Part shown: one piece after another, positions 17,374 through 28,988 of the stretch | Layout of the letters: the number at the start of each line of letters is the position of its first letter | Numbering within the stretch: position 1 is the stretch's first letter | Origin: Sphingobacterium sp. T2 | GTDB taxonomy: Bacteria; Bacteroidota; Bacteroidia; Sphingobacteriales; Sphingobacteriaceae | Assembly: GCF_000814685.1 (NCBI RefSeq) | Contig: NZ_JXAC01000025.1 | Coordinates: forward strand, 193-38,948 | Length of the DNA: 38,756 nt | Direction of reading: 5' to 3' | Translations under genes and position numbers: made by a program | The notes under the pieces: generated by a model | Database searches by the model: none | The model's input: the letters and a program-made list of their open reading frames with translations, nothing else | Told to the model about the DNA's origin: nothing

Positions 17374-17757
17374 ATGGAAGAGTTAAAAGCATATTATTTG
17401 AAAGTTGTGATAAACAACTTTGCAAATTTTGACGGTAGAGCCGGACGCAAGGAGTTCTGGTATTTTACACTAATAAATATTGTGGTATTTGGAATATTAA
17501 GCATTTTGTCTGCCTTGTCAGACTTTCTTTTCTTCCTATATCCATTGTATGGGTTAGCTGTACTTATCCCTTCTTTGGCTGTCACGACACGGCGTCTGCA
17601 TGACACTAACCGTTCGGCGTGGTATATTATTTTGGCTTTCGTGCCTTTCGTCAACTTATATATTCTTTATCTCATGCTGTTGAAAGGAGATAAGGGCGAA
17701 AACAAATACGGCCCCGAACCTGATGAATCCATGCCGCAAAATACCGCTATTATATAA
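17374..17757 (+). CDS. DUF805 family membrane protein (second copy)
   Basis: A 127-residue paralogue of the preceding gene. It has FANFDGRAGRKEFWYFTLIN, PSLAVTTRRLHDTNRSAWYII and KGENKYGPEPDE. ATG 17374 (MEELKAYYLKVVINN) aligns with the start of the first copy; an in-frame start at 17350 is less likely. The two probably arose by tandem duplication and have since diverged. A strong bidirectional terminator follows. Confidence 0.88.
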   Translation: MEELKAYYLKVVINNFANFDGRAGRKEFWYFTLINIVVFGILSILSALSDFLFFLYPLYGLAVLIPSLAVTTRRLHDTNRSAWYIILAFVPFVNLYILYLMLLKGDKGENKYGPEPDESMPQNTAII

Positions 17758-17772
17758 TACGTAGGAATCACC

Positions 17773-17806
17773 AAAAAAGCTCGAAATGAAGGATTTCGAG
17801 CTTTTC
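17773..17806. terminator. Bidirectional terminator between DUF805 and the cold-shock gene
   Basis: AAAAGCTCGAAAT-GAAGG-ATTTCGAGCTTTT forms a perfect 13-base stem (17775-17805) with A and T runs outside. It separates two convergent genes. Confidence 0.88.
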
Positions 17807-17841
17807 TCACAATAAATATATGTGGAATCTAATGCCGTAGA

Positions 17842-18033
17842 TTAGATAACTCTTACATTTACCGCGTTTAGACCTTTACGGCCTTGTTCTACTTCGTAAG
17901 TAACACTGTCGCCCTCACGAATTTTGTCTACTAATCCTGAAACGTGAACAAAAATTTCGCTTTCACCTGAAGCTGGTACAATGAAACCGAAACCTTTGGT
18001 CTCATTAAAGAATTTTACTTTACCTTCTTGCAT
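17842..18033 (-). CDS. Cold-shock domain protein
   Basis: A 63-residue CspA-type protein that binds single-stranded RNA and DNA through a five-stranded OB fold. RNP1-like KGFGFI and RNP2-like IFVHVS motifs are present in MQEGKVKFFNETKGFGFIVPASGESEIFVHVSGL. The C-terminus GRKGLNAVNVRVI is typical of Bacteroidota members. The start at ATG 18033 gives the normal length; the frame stays open upstream to 18126 but through promoter sequence. The leader is short (about 20 bases), so the long cold-responsive leader of E. coli cspA is absent. Confidence 0.95.
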   Translation of the reverse strand: MQEGKVKFFNETKGFGFIVPASGESEIFVHVSGLVDKIREGDSVTYEVEQGRKGLNAVNVRVI

Positions 18034-18060
18034 TATTGTATTGTATTTTAAATTATATTC

Positions 18061-18090
18061 TAAAGATAAGATTATTCTTCTCATTAACAA
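18061..18090 (-). promoter_or_regulatory. Promoter of the cold-shock gene
   Basis: The minus strand reads TTG (18090-18088), exactly 19 bases, TATCTTTA (18068-18061). Both spacing and -7 box are close to the Bacteroidota consensus. The start point is expected near 18055. Confidence 0.65.
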
Positions 18091-18173
18091 GAATATTTTT
18101 TCACGTATTGTTAAACATTGTGGCATTTTACTTGTCTATTCGTTATATAAGAAAACAAAAAATTAAAACATAT

Positions 18174-18884
18174 ATGAAAAAATTATTGACACTCGCAGTT
18201 TTATTAGGAAGTATTCTCATGACTAATGCACAAACGAACAGTATAGACTCATACCGCAAGGTAGCGACAAAAGGTTATGCCGAAAAAGAAGTCACTCCAG
18301 ACATCATATATCTTTCTGTATCGCTGAAAGAATTCTATATGGATGGCAACGTGAAGAAGAAAGTATTTATCGAAACGTTAGAAAAGCAGCTCTACGACGC
18401 AGCGATGGCCATCGGCGTGAAGAAAGAGGATTTCACCATCCAAAACATTTACAGCTACAAATACGATACGAAAAAGAAAAACAATGAATTGTTGCAGTCG
18501 CGTCAATACCGCATCAAGGTGACAAACCTTAATGGGCTTAATTCGTTGTTCGACAATGTTGACCCTCGTGGCATTCAAAGCACTTCTATCAGCGGATACG
18601 ACCATTCGCAGAAGAAAGACATAGAAAAAGAACTTAAAACTCTTGCTGTCAAAGATGCTCGCGCCAATGCAGAAATCCTTGCCGCAGCCGACGGCCAAGG
18701 AGTAGGTAAAGTATTGGTGATCAACGACAACTCCTCATTCAACATGGGAGAGCTTATGCCAGTAACACGCACTATGTATGCAAAAGCTGCCAACGACATG
18801 GCTGTAGAAGAGTCTTCGCTAGTGATAGACATTAAACCTATAAAATTGACTTGCTATATTGATGCGGTCTTCGAACTAAAATAA
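18174..18884 (+). CDS. SIMPL-domain (DUF541) periplasmic protein
   Basis: A 236-residue exported protein of the SIMPL/DUF541 family. ATG 18174 starts a signal peptide (MKKLLTLAVLLGSILMTNAQ). The mature part begins with the typical ATKGYAEKEVTPDIIYLSVSLKE and ends VVIDIKPIKLTCYIDAVFEL, with a helical middle (KKDIEKELKTLAVKDARANAEILAAADGQ). The family is periplasmic or outer-membrane-associated and linked to oxidative or envelope stress in some species; the exact role is unknown. The start upstream at 18036 runs through the opposite promoter and is rejected. It heads a four-gene operon. Confidence 0.9.
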   Translation: MKKLLTLAVLLGSILMTNAQTNSIDSYRKVATKGYAEKEVTPDIIYLSVSLKEFYMDGNVKKKVFIETLEKQLYDAAMAIGVKKEDFTIQNIYSYKYDTKKKNNELLQSRQYRIKVTNLNGLNSLFDNVDPRGIQSTSISGYDHSQKKDIEKELKTLAVKDARANAEILAAADGQGVGKVLVINDNSSFNMGELMPVTRTMYAKAANDMAVEESSLVIDIKPIKLTCYIDAVFELK

Positions 18885-18885
18885 A

Positions 18886-19377
18886 TTGGAAAAGAATTTA
18901 GACATAGATGCTCGTCGCAGGCGTGAAAAAGATTTCGCCTGGATAGAGCGTATGTCCATACTGCTGGATAGCAAATTCAACATAGGAGGATTCAAGTTTG
19001 GCTTGGATCCTCTTTTGAATTTAATACCTTACGCTGGACAGGTTGTTTCCTTCCTCTTTTCTTTGGTCTTGGTCCTTGTGATGCTGCGCAATGGTGTAAG
19101 CAGCAAGGCCGCCGTAAAGATGTTGCTCAACATCCTTTATGATGCCATTCTAGGTTCCATCCCTCTAGTAGGTTATGCTTTTGACTTCTTCCATAGGGCT
19201 AACAAAAAGAACGTCCGCATTCTCAAAGAGCACTACTTTAGAGGCAAATATCAGGGTAGCGCCAAAGGATTATTGATAACATTATTCATAATAATAGTAC
19301 TTTTGTGTTGCGTCGCCTTTTATTGGATGTGGCAGCTGGCAACATGGCTATGGAACGCTCTTGCCGACCTTTTTTAA
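18886..19377 (+). CDS. DUF4112 family membrane protein
   Basis: A 163-residue membrane protein of the DUF4112 family, seen from SILLDSKFNIGGFKFGLDPLLNLIPYAGQVVSFLFSL and LGSIPLVGYAFDFFHRANKKN, followed by a C-terminal membrane helix. It starts with TTG 18886, one base after the upstream stop; the only later Met in the conserved part is too far in. The one-base gap suggests translational coupling with the SIMPL gene. Function is unknown. Confidence 0.85.
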   Translation: MEKNLDIDARRRREKDFAWIERMSILLDSKFNIGGFKFGLDPLLNLIPYAGQVVSFLFSLVLVLVMLRNGVSSKAAVKMLLNILYDAILGSIPLVGYAFDFFHRANKKNVRILKEHYFRGKYQGSAKGLLITLFIIIVLLCCVAFYWMWQLATWLWNALADLF

Positions 19378-19386
19378 AGTAAGATT

Positions 19387-19758
19387 ATGTCAAAGACAAG
19401 ATTTTTTGCACTACTGCTTATTGCAGTGATGGTTGCGGCTTTACTTACCAATCCTACCCAGGATAAACTGGAAAGTGCCGTTCAGGACAAAGCTACGTCG
19501 CTGCTGATGTCCCAACTCAATTACAAGGATAAGGAAGCCATGCAGCTCGGCATGACCTTGTTTGGCAACCGCATCGTTAAGGAGTTTGTGTCCAACAGCG
19601 TCATCATAGAAAATTATTACCTGTTTTCTATTATAAAGATTAGATGGCAAGGACAAACTACACCTCCGATAGGAGGGGGAGCATTCACCAAAGTGTGGCT
19701 GAGCCCCGAAATTGACCGAAAAGCTGACGAAATAGTACGTATACTCAAAAATCTTTAA
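19387..19758 (+). CDS. DUF4359-like small exported or membrane-anchored protein
   Basis: A 123-residue protein with one N-terminal hydrophobic segment (FFALLLIAVMVAALLTNPTQDKL) and a small soluble domain ending NYYLFSIIKIRW... and a helix (EIDRKADEIVRILKNL). This pattern, TNP after the helix and YYLFSI near the end, fits DUF4359. It starts 9 bases after the DUF4112 gene and its stop overlaps the next start in a TAATG. Function is unknown; the family assignment is from memory. Confidence 0.7.
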   Translation: MSKTRFFALLLIAVMVAALLTNPTQDKLESAVQDKATSLLMSQLNYKDKEAMQLGMTLFGNRIVKEFVSNSVIIENYYLFSIIKIRWQGQTTPPIGGGAFTKVWLSPEIDRKADEIVRILKNL

Positions 19759-20458
19759 TGTTAGAAATCATTTACCAAGACGAACATCTTGTTGCCATCA
19801 ACAAGCCACACGGCCTTTTGGTACATCGTTCATCCATCGCACAGGATGCCGATGAGACGGCCTTGCAGCTGCTGCGTGATCAGATAGGGATGACGGTGTA
19901 TCCGGCTCATCGTTTGGACCGCAAAACAGGAGGAATACTGCTCTTCTCTTTGGACAAGGCGACGGACCAAAAGACCCAGCAAATGTTTCAGGACAAGAAA
20001 ATGGACAAACGCTACCTAGCTTTGTTACGAGGCTTCTGCCTGAAGAGGGAACTATAGATTACTCCCTTACCAAGGCTAATACCAACAAGACGCAGGAAGC
20101 CATCACCCATTACCGCCGCCTAGCCATCGCTGAGATTGATGTTCCACAAGGAAAGTTCAACACATCACGATATTCTCTGGTAGAGGCAAACCCTATCACA
20201 GGACGTACACACCAGCTGCGGCGTCATTTCGCCCACATCATGCATCCCATCATTGGTGACAGACCCCACGGATGTAACAAACAAAACAAAATGTGGAAAG
20301 AAAAATTCGCCATGGAAACTATGCTTCTGCACGCCTCCGCTCTTTACTTTACACACCCTTGGACTAATCAATCGATTGCGATAAAAGCTGATTTACAGAG
20401 CGAATTCAAACGCTCTCTCGATATTTTGGGCATTAGCATTTCTGAAGTGGAGATATAA
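19758..20458 (+). CDS. truC: tRNA pseudouridine(65) synthase TruC-like, one frame break
   Basis: An RluA-superfamily pseudouridine synthase of about 233 residues, closest to TruC, which modifies U65 of tRNA. The N-terminal half has MLEIIYQDEHLVAINKPHGLLVHRSSIA and the catalytic-Asp motif AHRLDRKTGGILLFSLDK. The second half has NPITGRTHQLRRHFAHIMHPIIGD and MLLHASALYFTHP. One T is missing in the run at 20034-20035; adding it gives LLRGFLPEEGTIDYSL and joins the halves. The start overlaps the preceding stop. Everything conserved is intact after one repair, so a base-calling error is the simplest reading. Confidence 0.88.
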
Positions 20459-20543
20459 CAAGAAATTTTCAGGTTTTCCGCAAAATAGGCCGTCATTTTT
20501 ACGAAATTATTAAAATCGTAAACCTAAATCTAAAGATATTAAT

Positions 20544-20551
20544 TAGATTTG
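20544..20551 (+). promoter_or_regulatory. -7 box of a likely gcvT promoter
   Basis: TAGATTTG fits TAnnTTTG, 26 bases before ATG 20577. No good -33 element is seen at the right distance. Confidence 0.4.
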
Positions 20552-20576
20552 TAAAAAAAGATTACACCAAATATAG

Positions 20577-21659
20577 ATGATGAAAAATACCGCTTTAACT
20601 GACCTCCACATATCCTTAGGGGCCAAGATGGTTCCTTTCGCAGGATTCAATATGCCCGTCCAATATTCAGGAATCAACGACGAACATGAAACTGTACGTA
20701 ATGGAGTTGGAGTATTCGACGTAAGCCACATGGGTGAGTTCATCCTAAAAGGAGAGAAAGCTCTTGACCTTATTCAAAAGATTTCTTCCAACGACGCCTC
20801 AAAATTATATGCCGGAAAAATACAGTACGCTTATATTCCAAATGAAACCGGCGGTATTGTAGATGACTTTTTGACTTATAAAATTGATGATACTACCTAT
20901 CTGTTGGTAGTGAATGCAGCAAACATAGAAAAAGACTGGAACTGGATCAGCAAATACAACACCTACGGCGTAGAGATGAAAAACATCTCCGACGAGACTT
21001 CTTTATTTGCCGTACAAGGCCCTAAAGCCGCTGAGGCTTTACAAAGCCTTACAGATATTGAACTGGCTTCCATGGAATATTACACCTTCGCCAAAGGAAC
21101 ATTCGCAGGCGTAGACAACGTGCTGGTTTCTGCAACAGGATATACCGGAGCCGGTGGTTTTGAAATATACGTAGCCAACAAGGATGCCCGCAAAATTTGG
21201 GATGCTATCTTCGAAGCAGGAACACCTTTCGGCATCAAACCTATAGGTTTGGGCGCACGTGACACCTTACGTCTAGAAATGGGCTTCTGCCTTTATGGAA
21301 ACGATATCGACGACACCACTTCTCCAATCGCGGCAGGCCTTGGCTGGGTGACTAAATTCACCAAAGACTTTGTCAACTGTGAAAATATCAAAGCCGAAAA
21401 AGAAAAGGGAACAGCACAAAAATTGGTGGGCTTCGAGATGATAGAAAGAGGTATTCCTCGTCACGACTACCAGATTGTGGATGCAGAAGGCAACGTGATA
21501 GGACGTGTAACCTCAGGAACACAATCTCCAACCTTGAAAAAATCTATAGGATTAGGTTATGTAAATACCGCTTTCGCCAAAGAAGGTACGGAAATTTATA
21601 TCAGCATCCGCAACCAAAAGGTGAAAGCCGTAGTAAAGAAAGCTCCTTTTATTAAATAA
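20577..21659 (+). CDS. gcvT: Aminomethyltransferase (glycine cleavage system T protein)
   Basis: GcvT transfers the methylene group from the H-protein-bound aminomethyl intermediate to tetrahydrofolate and releases ammonia. The 360-residue protein is full length. It shows the family landmarks [39 protein letters not shown], the folate-site region (NNA-like [12 protein letters not shown]), [39 protein letters not shown] and the C-terminal [19 protein letters not shown]. The first ATG (20577) is directly followed by another (20580); either is possible. gcvH and gcvP are not in the window, so the cleavage genes are dispersed here. It stands alone and ends in a perfect-stem terminator. Confidence 0.97.
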   Translation: MMKNTALTDLHISLGAKMVPFAGFNMPVQYSGINDEHETVRNGVGVFDVSHMGEFILKGEKALDLIQKISSNDASKLYAGKIQYAYIPNETGGIVDDFLTYKIDDTTYLLVVNAANIEKDWNWISKYNTYGVEMKNISDETSLFAVQGPKAAEALQSLTDIELASMEYYTFAKGTFAGVDNVLVSATGYTGAGGFEIYVANKDARKIWDAIFEAGTPFGIKPIGLGARDTLRLEMGFCLYGNDIDDTTSPIAAGLGWVTKFTKDFVNCENIKAEKEKGTAQKLVGFEMIERGIPRHDYQIVDAEGNVIGRVTSGTQSPTLKKSIGLGYVNTAFAKEGTEIYISIRNQKVKAVVKKAPFIK

Positions 21660-21930
21660 TAATATCTAATAAAGATAAAAAGGGATAATCGATGATTATC
21701 CCTTTTTGTTTTTGGGCTTGTTGTGTTTTTTGTTGCTCCTGCTGCTTTCTGATCAGCTCGGCTTTCACATGTTTCAACAGGACAACTTTCAGATATATCA
21801 AAACTACAGACAACGCTATGGCCACACCAAGAATAAGCATGTTGCCACTACGATATGCCGCAACACCGCTCATCACCAGAAAGATTATTCCCAGATTGAG
21901 CAATAAGTTTAAGATAAAATGTTTTTTCAT
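21652..21930 (-). CDS. Small two-helix membrane protein
   Basis: A 92-residue protein with two membrane helices ([42 protein letters not shown]) and a Gln/Lys-rich tail. It resembles a short uncharacterised family seen in Sphingobacteriaceae; I cannot name it securely. Its start overlaps the stop of the next upstream gene (21927) by four bases, so the two are coupled. Its last 20 or so codons run through a terminator hairpin and end inside gcvT on the other strand. One base fewer in the A-run near 21711 would end it at KKG just inside the hairpin, so the C-terminus is uncertain. Confidence 0.6.
   Translation of the reverse strand: MKKHFILNLLLNLGIIFLVMSGVAAYRSGNMLILGVAIALSVVLIYLKVVLLKHVKAELIRKQQEQQKTQQAQKQKGIIIDYPFLSLLDIII
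21677..21707. terminator. Terminator of gcvT, perfect 14-base stem
   Basis: AAAAAGGGATAATC (21677-21690), loop GAT, GATTATCCCTTTTT (21694-21707). A and T runs on both sides make it usable in both directions. It overlaps the 3' end of the small membrane protein gene on the minus strand. Confidence 0.88.
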
Positions 21931-22229
21931 TTCGTTTGTTTAGGAGTTTCTACAACTCTTTTTCTTAATCCATAAAAGTATACCAAACCGGCCAAAATAT
22001 TCAGCAATATAATGAATATCGCCAGAAGGAGACGTTCCACAGAGCTTATTTTTGAGGACACCATAATCTCTCGCAATACCAGAAGCACCCAAATCATGGA
22101 TATCAGTAGTGAGAAACTGAATAGGATAGGAGCGATGCTGACTTTAAAAAGCATCAATATCAAAGCACCTATATAGAATACCAAACTGAAATAGAAGGCT
22201 TGCGTAGTCTGCTGATATAAGTTTCTCAT
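21927..22229 (-). CDS. Hypothetical membrane protein with four helices
   Basis: A 100-residue protein from ATG 22229 (MRNLYQQTTQAFYFSL); a start 15 bases earlier is less likely. Three to four hydrophobic segments fill most of it (FYFSLVFYIGALILMLF, ILFSFSLLISMIWVLLVL, LLAIFIILLNILAGLVYFYGL), with a basic tail. It shares ATGA with the next gene, which suggests the two proteins are made together. I do not recognise the family. Likely an inner-membrane protein of unknown role. Confidence 0.65.
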   Translation of the reverse strand: MRNLYQQTTQAFYFSLVFYIGALILMLFKVSIAPILFSFSLLISMIWVLLVLREIMVSSKISSVERLLLAIFIILLNILAGLVYFYGLRKRVVETPKQTK

Positions 22230-22320
22230 ACCGCAAAGGTACAACCTTCTAGCACAGTACTTAAAAATAAAAAGAGAGGATCAAATACCTACTTCTTTCC
22301 TGTTGATATATCTCTTTCTC

Positions 22321-22635
22321 TTAATATACGTCCATCTCAGGATCTATCTCGTCACGCCAAGCCAGGATTCCTCCTTTAAGGTTTGCTAGATTCGTAAACC
22401 CTTGCTGCTCCAACAACATGACGGCTTGTGCACTTCTTTTTCCCGAACGGCATTGAATAATCACAGGGATATCTTTTGCTATCTTATCTTGTTCGATAAG
22501 GATTCCCGCCAAAGGAATATTAAGACCATTAAGGTTTGAAACTTCATATTCAAAAGGTTCGCGAACGTCAATCAGCTGAAATTGCTCGTTGCGATCCATC
22601 ATTTCCTTTAATTCTTGAACAGTAATTTCTTTCAT
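22321..22635 (-). CDS. Rhodanese-like domain protein
   Basis: A 104-residue single-domain rhodanese, a cytoplasmic sulfur-transfer or related protein. It has IDVREPFEYEVSNLNGLNIPLAG and the active-site loop IQCRSGKRSAQAV with the catalytic Cys, ending LKGGILAWRDEI. The six-residue loop CRSGKR is typical of sulfurtransferases. It lies downstream of the GNAT gene in the secA run with 39 bases between them, and may be its last gene. Confidence 0.92.
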   Translation of the reverse strand: MKEITVQELKEMMDRNEQFQLIDVREPFEYEVSNLNGLNIPLAGILIEQDKIAKDIPVIIQCRSGKRSAQAVMLLEQQGFTNLANLKGGILAWRDEIDPEMDVY

Positions 22636-22674
22636 GATTCTATTTTTATATCAAATATAACAATACCGGTTGAT

Positions 22675-23166
22675 TTATAGGGTAATTTTCTTTTGCATCA
22701 CGTAATCATCCAAAATATATCCGTAATAAGGAATATCTACTTCTTCGACCACTTCAAAACCTTGCTTCAGATAGAAATAATATGCTTTGTTACCTCTATT
22801 TACGTTAAGCTCTAACGTATCCCTGCCCCTTTGGGTAGCCTCCTCTTCAGCAAAGCTTATCATAAGCCCTCCAAAGCCTTTTCCCTGTGAAGACGGTAAT
22901 AGATATAACTTTTCTATGCGTAAAATGTTTTCATTTTTGTTGGTTAAGGCTATAAACCTACCGGCACGTTTTCCTCATAGGCTATATAAAAAAGCTGTCC
23001 GTGCTGAATCGACTGCTGGATGGCCGTAACGGTATAGTTTTTTTCAAGCATAAATTCCATCTGATCCTCACTGAGACTGCCAAGTATAGGTAGGAAAATA
23101 TATTTTGTGGGCCAGCTCGTGGATGATAGATGCTTCTTCCAATGTGGCTACGCGAATCTCCAACAT
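22675..23166 (-). CDS. GNAT-family N-acetyltransferase, two frame breaks
   Basis: A GNAT acetyltransferase of about 163 residues. Repaired, it opens MLEIRVATLEEASIIHELAHKIYFPTY, then LGSLSEDQMEFMLEKNYTVTAIQQSI, and has the acetyl-CoA-binding motif LYLLPSSQGKGFGGLMISFAEE, followed by ELNVNRGNKAYYFYLKQGFEVVEE, typical of RimI/YhhY-like members. Breaks are at about 23085-23089 (one base extra or two missing near TATACTT) and 22954-22956 (one T missing in TTT of GGTTTTATAGCC). The substrate is not evident. It starts six bases after the thiamine-pyrophosphokinase-like gene. Confidence 0.82.
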
Positions 23167-23172
23167 GATGTT

Positions 23173-23733
23173 CTAAACTTCTTCTCCGACAATAATATAT
23201 TGATCAGTATTCATTTCCAAAGCTACGAAACCGTCCTGTTCGACTTGAAAGATGTTATCTTCCACATAGCGCAAGCCATTGAAAGATTTTATTTGTGAGG
23301 GCTCCACAAACATCCTGTCCCCTTTGGTCTTCCATTTTTCGTACTTCTCTCGGATGACAACATAGCGGATACCTTCGCAGAACAGAACGATATTTATTGC
23401 ATCAGCAAAAGACAAAATATGCTCGGAAATGGTTTTCGTTAGAATATTTACCGCCTTATGGCCATGCGCTATCAGATATTGAATGCTATCCGTCAGAAAG
23501 TCTTTCTCAGGTAGAATAACTTTTATATCTTCCTGATATTGGTCTGTGGATACACCATACAGTACATCTATCTTAATGTCCTGCATCAGAAAATAATCTA
23601 TCTGCTGTGGAGTGGTGATGAGGGTAGGGGACCACTCCAGAAGCTGTCCTAAATATTCTTCTGAAAGTGCTTGCACCTCTTCGACGACTAATGCAGGTTC
23701 CTGATTTTCGCGAACAATATGGTGTGAAGACAT
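23173..23733 (-). CDS. Thiamine-pyrophosphokinase-like protein lacking catalytic residues
   Basis: A 186-residue protein whose N-terminus (MSSHHIVRENQEPALVV), LLEWSPTLI and the LIAHGHKAVNI segment resemble Bacteroidota thiamine pyrophosphokinases. In true enzymes LEWSP is followed by a D-G-A motif, the next strand ends in G-D-x-D-S, and a Q/K-T-D motif precedes the helix. Here these positions read TTPQQIDYF, YGVSTDQYQ and EKDFLTDS, so the Mg/ATP-binding acidic residues are gone. The frame is intact over its length, with no homopolymer break. It is probably a non-catalytic relative rather than a decayed copy. The resemblance is from memory, not from a search. It sits between the M20 and GNAT genes, each six bases away. 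Confidence 0.6.
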   Translation of the reverse strand: MSSHHIVRENQEPALVVEEVQALSEEYLGQLLEWSPTLITTPQQIDYFLMQDIKIDVLYGVSTDQYQEDIKVILPEKDFLTDSIQYLIAHGHKAVNILTKTISEHILSFADAINIVLFCEGIRYVVIREKYEKWKTKGDRMFVEPSQIKSFNGLRYVEDNIFQVEQDGFVALEMNTDQYIIVGEEV

Positions 23734-23739
23734 GTTCTA

Positions 23740-24929
23740 TTATTGATTTAGTTGTGTGATGGCGATAAATGCCATAAGTCCCATTCCTATTTCCAAAGCG
23801 TCTTCGTCAATATCGAAGGTGGGCGTATGTACCGCAGACTGTATTCCTTTGGCTTTATTTCCTGTTCCAAGCCTGTAAAAACAAGCATTGGCAACCTGCG
23901 AATAGTAAGAAAAGTCTTCTGCGGCAGGCCATAGGTCCAAATCCACGACATTCTCTGCTCCTAAGTATTCTTCTGCTGCCTTTCGTGCCGCTGATGTAAG
24001 CTGAGGCTCATTGACCAAATAAGGATATCCTTTACGAACCTCGATGTCGCAAGAAGCTCCCATGCTTTCGGCTATGCCTGTAGCGATTTTTACGATTTTG
24101 TCGTGGGCTGCCGCCCTCCACTCTTCGTTGAATGTACGGAAGGTTCCCTCAAGATAAACTTCGTTAGGAATAATGTTTGTTGCCCCGTTGCCCACGATTT
24201 TTCCCCAAGACAATACCGTAGGGATACGTGGATCGGCAAATCGGCTTACCACCTGCTGCAAAGCAGATATAATCTGTGCCGTAATAGCTATAGGGTCTAT
24301 ATTTTGATGCGGTTGTGCTCCATGTCCTCCACGACCCCGTACAGTCATAAAGAGCTCATCGCAAGAAGCCATATACTGTCCGGCACGGAAACCCACTTTA
24401 CCTACTTCAATGAAAGGCATCACATGTTGGCCTATCACGGCGTTAGGCTCCGGATTTGTCAGCACGCCCTCCTTAATCATCAGCGAAGCTCCTCCCGGCA
24501 GTTTTTCTTCCCCCGGTTGGAAGATAAGTTTTACCGTTCCACCGAATTTAGACTTCAGTGCATACAATATTTTGCTACGCCAAGCAGGGAGGAAGTATGT
24601 ACATCATGACCACAGGCATGCATGACACCTTTATTTTGCGAGCCGTAGGGGCGTCCTTCCACCTCTGTGATAGGAAGAGCATCCATGTCTGCACGTAGGG
24701 CAATAACCTTATCCGACGGTAAATCGCCTTTCAAGAGCGCTACGACTCCCGTATTAGCCATGGAAGTATAAGGAATACCTATCTTGTCTAATACAGCCTT
24801 TACAAATGCTGACGTATTATACTCTTCGAAAGAAAGTTCCGGATTACGGTGTAGGTGACGGCGAATATCAACGATTTCAGCAAAAAATTCTTTCGCTAAT
24901 TGCTGAATTTCATGCTTTATATTGGTCAT
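23740..24929 (-). CDS. M20-family amidohydrolase, one frame break
   Basis: A zinc-dependent M20/M40 peptidase (N-acyl-amino-acid or hippurate hydrolase type) of about 396 residues. It has RRHLHRNPELSFEEYNTS, ALRADMDALPI and HACGHDVHTSSLLGVAK in the first half. The second half has IFQPGEEKLPGGASLMI, RGRGGHGAQPHQNIDPI (dimerisation-domain His) and AAEDFSYYSQ, with zinc ligands and the catalytic Glu-Glu pair in place. The break is in the T-run (24570-24573 on the plus strand): one A missing in the coding strand; adding it gives GVAKILYALKSKFGG. ATG 24929 was chosen since it starts the family-typical leader (MTNIKHEIQQLAKEFFAE); ATG 24950 overlaps the upstream stop. Export signals are absent, so it is likely cytoplasmic. 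Confidence 0.88.
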
Positions 24930-24940
24930 GATAAAATGTT

Positions 24941-25405
24941 TTATTCCCAAACCCAGATGTCTTCCTGAAAGACAAATACGGATTTGTACTGAGAACGTAT
25001 GGTTCGCATAAATTCATTAGCCTGGCTACGGCTGAGGAAATCTCCTACCTTAACCCTGTAATTAGGCTCCGAATAGGTGATATAAGTATCTATGTCCGGA
25101 TATTGGCTTCGGAAGCGGGCCTGCACGGCATAAGCTTCACTTCGATTGGATCCGGAATAGATCTGTACTCTGAAACCCTTTCTTCTAACCCGGGTAGCTT
25201 TGGCCTTATCAACAACCTTAGGTCCTAGGCTTATCAATCGAGGTGTTGTAGGATTGATTTCATTAGCAGCTCTGAAGTTTTGCAGCAAAGTAATAAGCGT
25301 ATCCTTTTGAACTTCTACTGCATTACTTTCCTGCGCCTTTACATCTATAGATATTAGGCATGCTAAAGTGCTCCAAAATAAAATCAATCCATTTTTTTGC
25401 AACAT
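24941..25405 (-). CDS. SPOR-domain exported protein
   Basis: A 154-residue protein with an N-terminal signal sequence (LILFWSTLACLISIDVKAQ) and a C-terminal SPOR domain (KGFRVQIYSGSNRSEAYAVQARFRSQYPD, YRVKVGDFLSRSQANEFMRTIRSQYKSVFVFQEDI). SPOR domains bind glycan strands stripped of stem peptides, as at division sites. It lies 32 bases after secA on the same strand. The protein is likely periplasmic or outer-membrane-linked. Confidence 0.88.
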   Translation of the reverse strand: MLQKNGLILFWSTLACLISIDVKAQESNAVEVQKDTLITLLQNFRAANEINPTTPRLISLGPKVVDKAKATRVRRKGFRVQIYSGSNRSEAYAVQARFRSQYPDIDTYITYSEPNYRVKVGDFLSRSQANEFMRTIRSQYKSVFVFQEDIWVWE

Positions 25406-25437
25406 CTCTATAAAACTCCTTCTAATTGTCTTAGCGA

Positions 25438-28716
<3,279 letters not shown>

Positions 28717-28982
28717 AATTTTATTTTATCTCTACACTAATGCACAAAATTGAATCCAAACTCGTTATCAGGGACATTTTGGCACGAATCGGACAAATTT
28801 AATTATTCAGACTGACAAGTTACAGTATTACAGCTATTTTTTTTCATGTCAACGGCTTATTTTGTTAAACTTGCTTTCACGTGATGAGAAGCCAATGTTT
28901 CAAGGATAAGACTCTTCCAAAAAGTATTTTTGAAGTACACAAAACTTTTGTCCGAAAACAAAAATAGACCGATATAGTCGGT
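28717..28982. other. Non-coding region upstream of secA
   Basis: This 266-base region must contain the secA promoter, but no -33/-7 pair stands out. TTTTGTGC near 28745 is a weak candidate. No coding frame or secM-like regulator is visible. The right end holds the mqnD terminator. Confidence 0.4.
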
Positions 28983-28988
28983 CTATTT
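28957..28988 (-). terminator. Terminator of mqnD
   Basis: AAATAGACCGA-TATAG-TCGGTCTATTT is a perfect 11-base stem (28962-28988). The minus strand continues with a T-rich stretch. The mqnD stop codon lies within the stem. Confidence 0.82.

Noticed and set aside
18036-18173. Longer N-terminus of the SIMPL protein starting at 18036
   Set aside because: It runs through the divergent cold-shock promoter and would hide the clear signal peptide that starts at ATG 18174.
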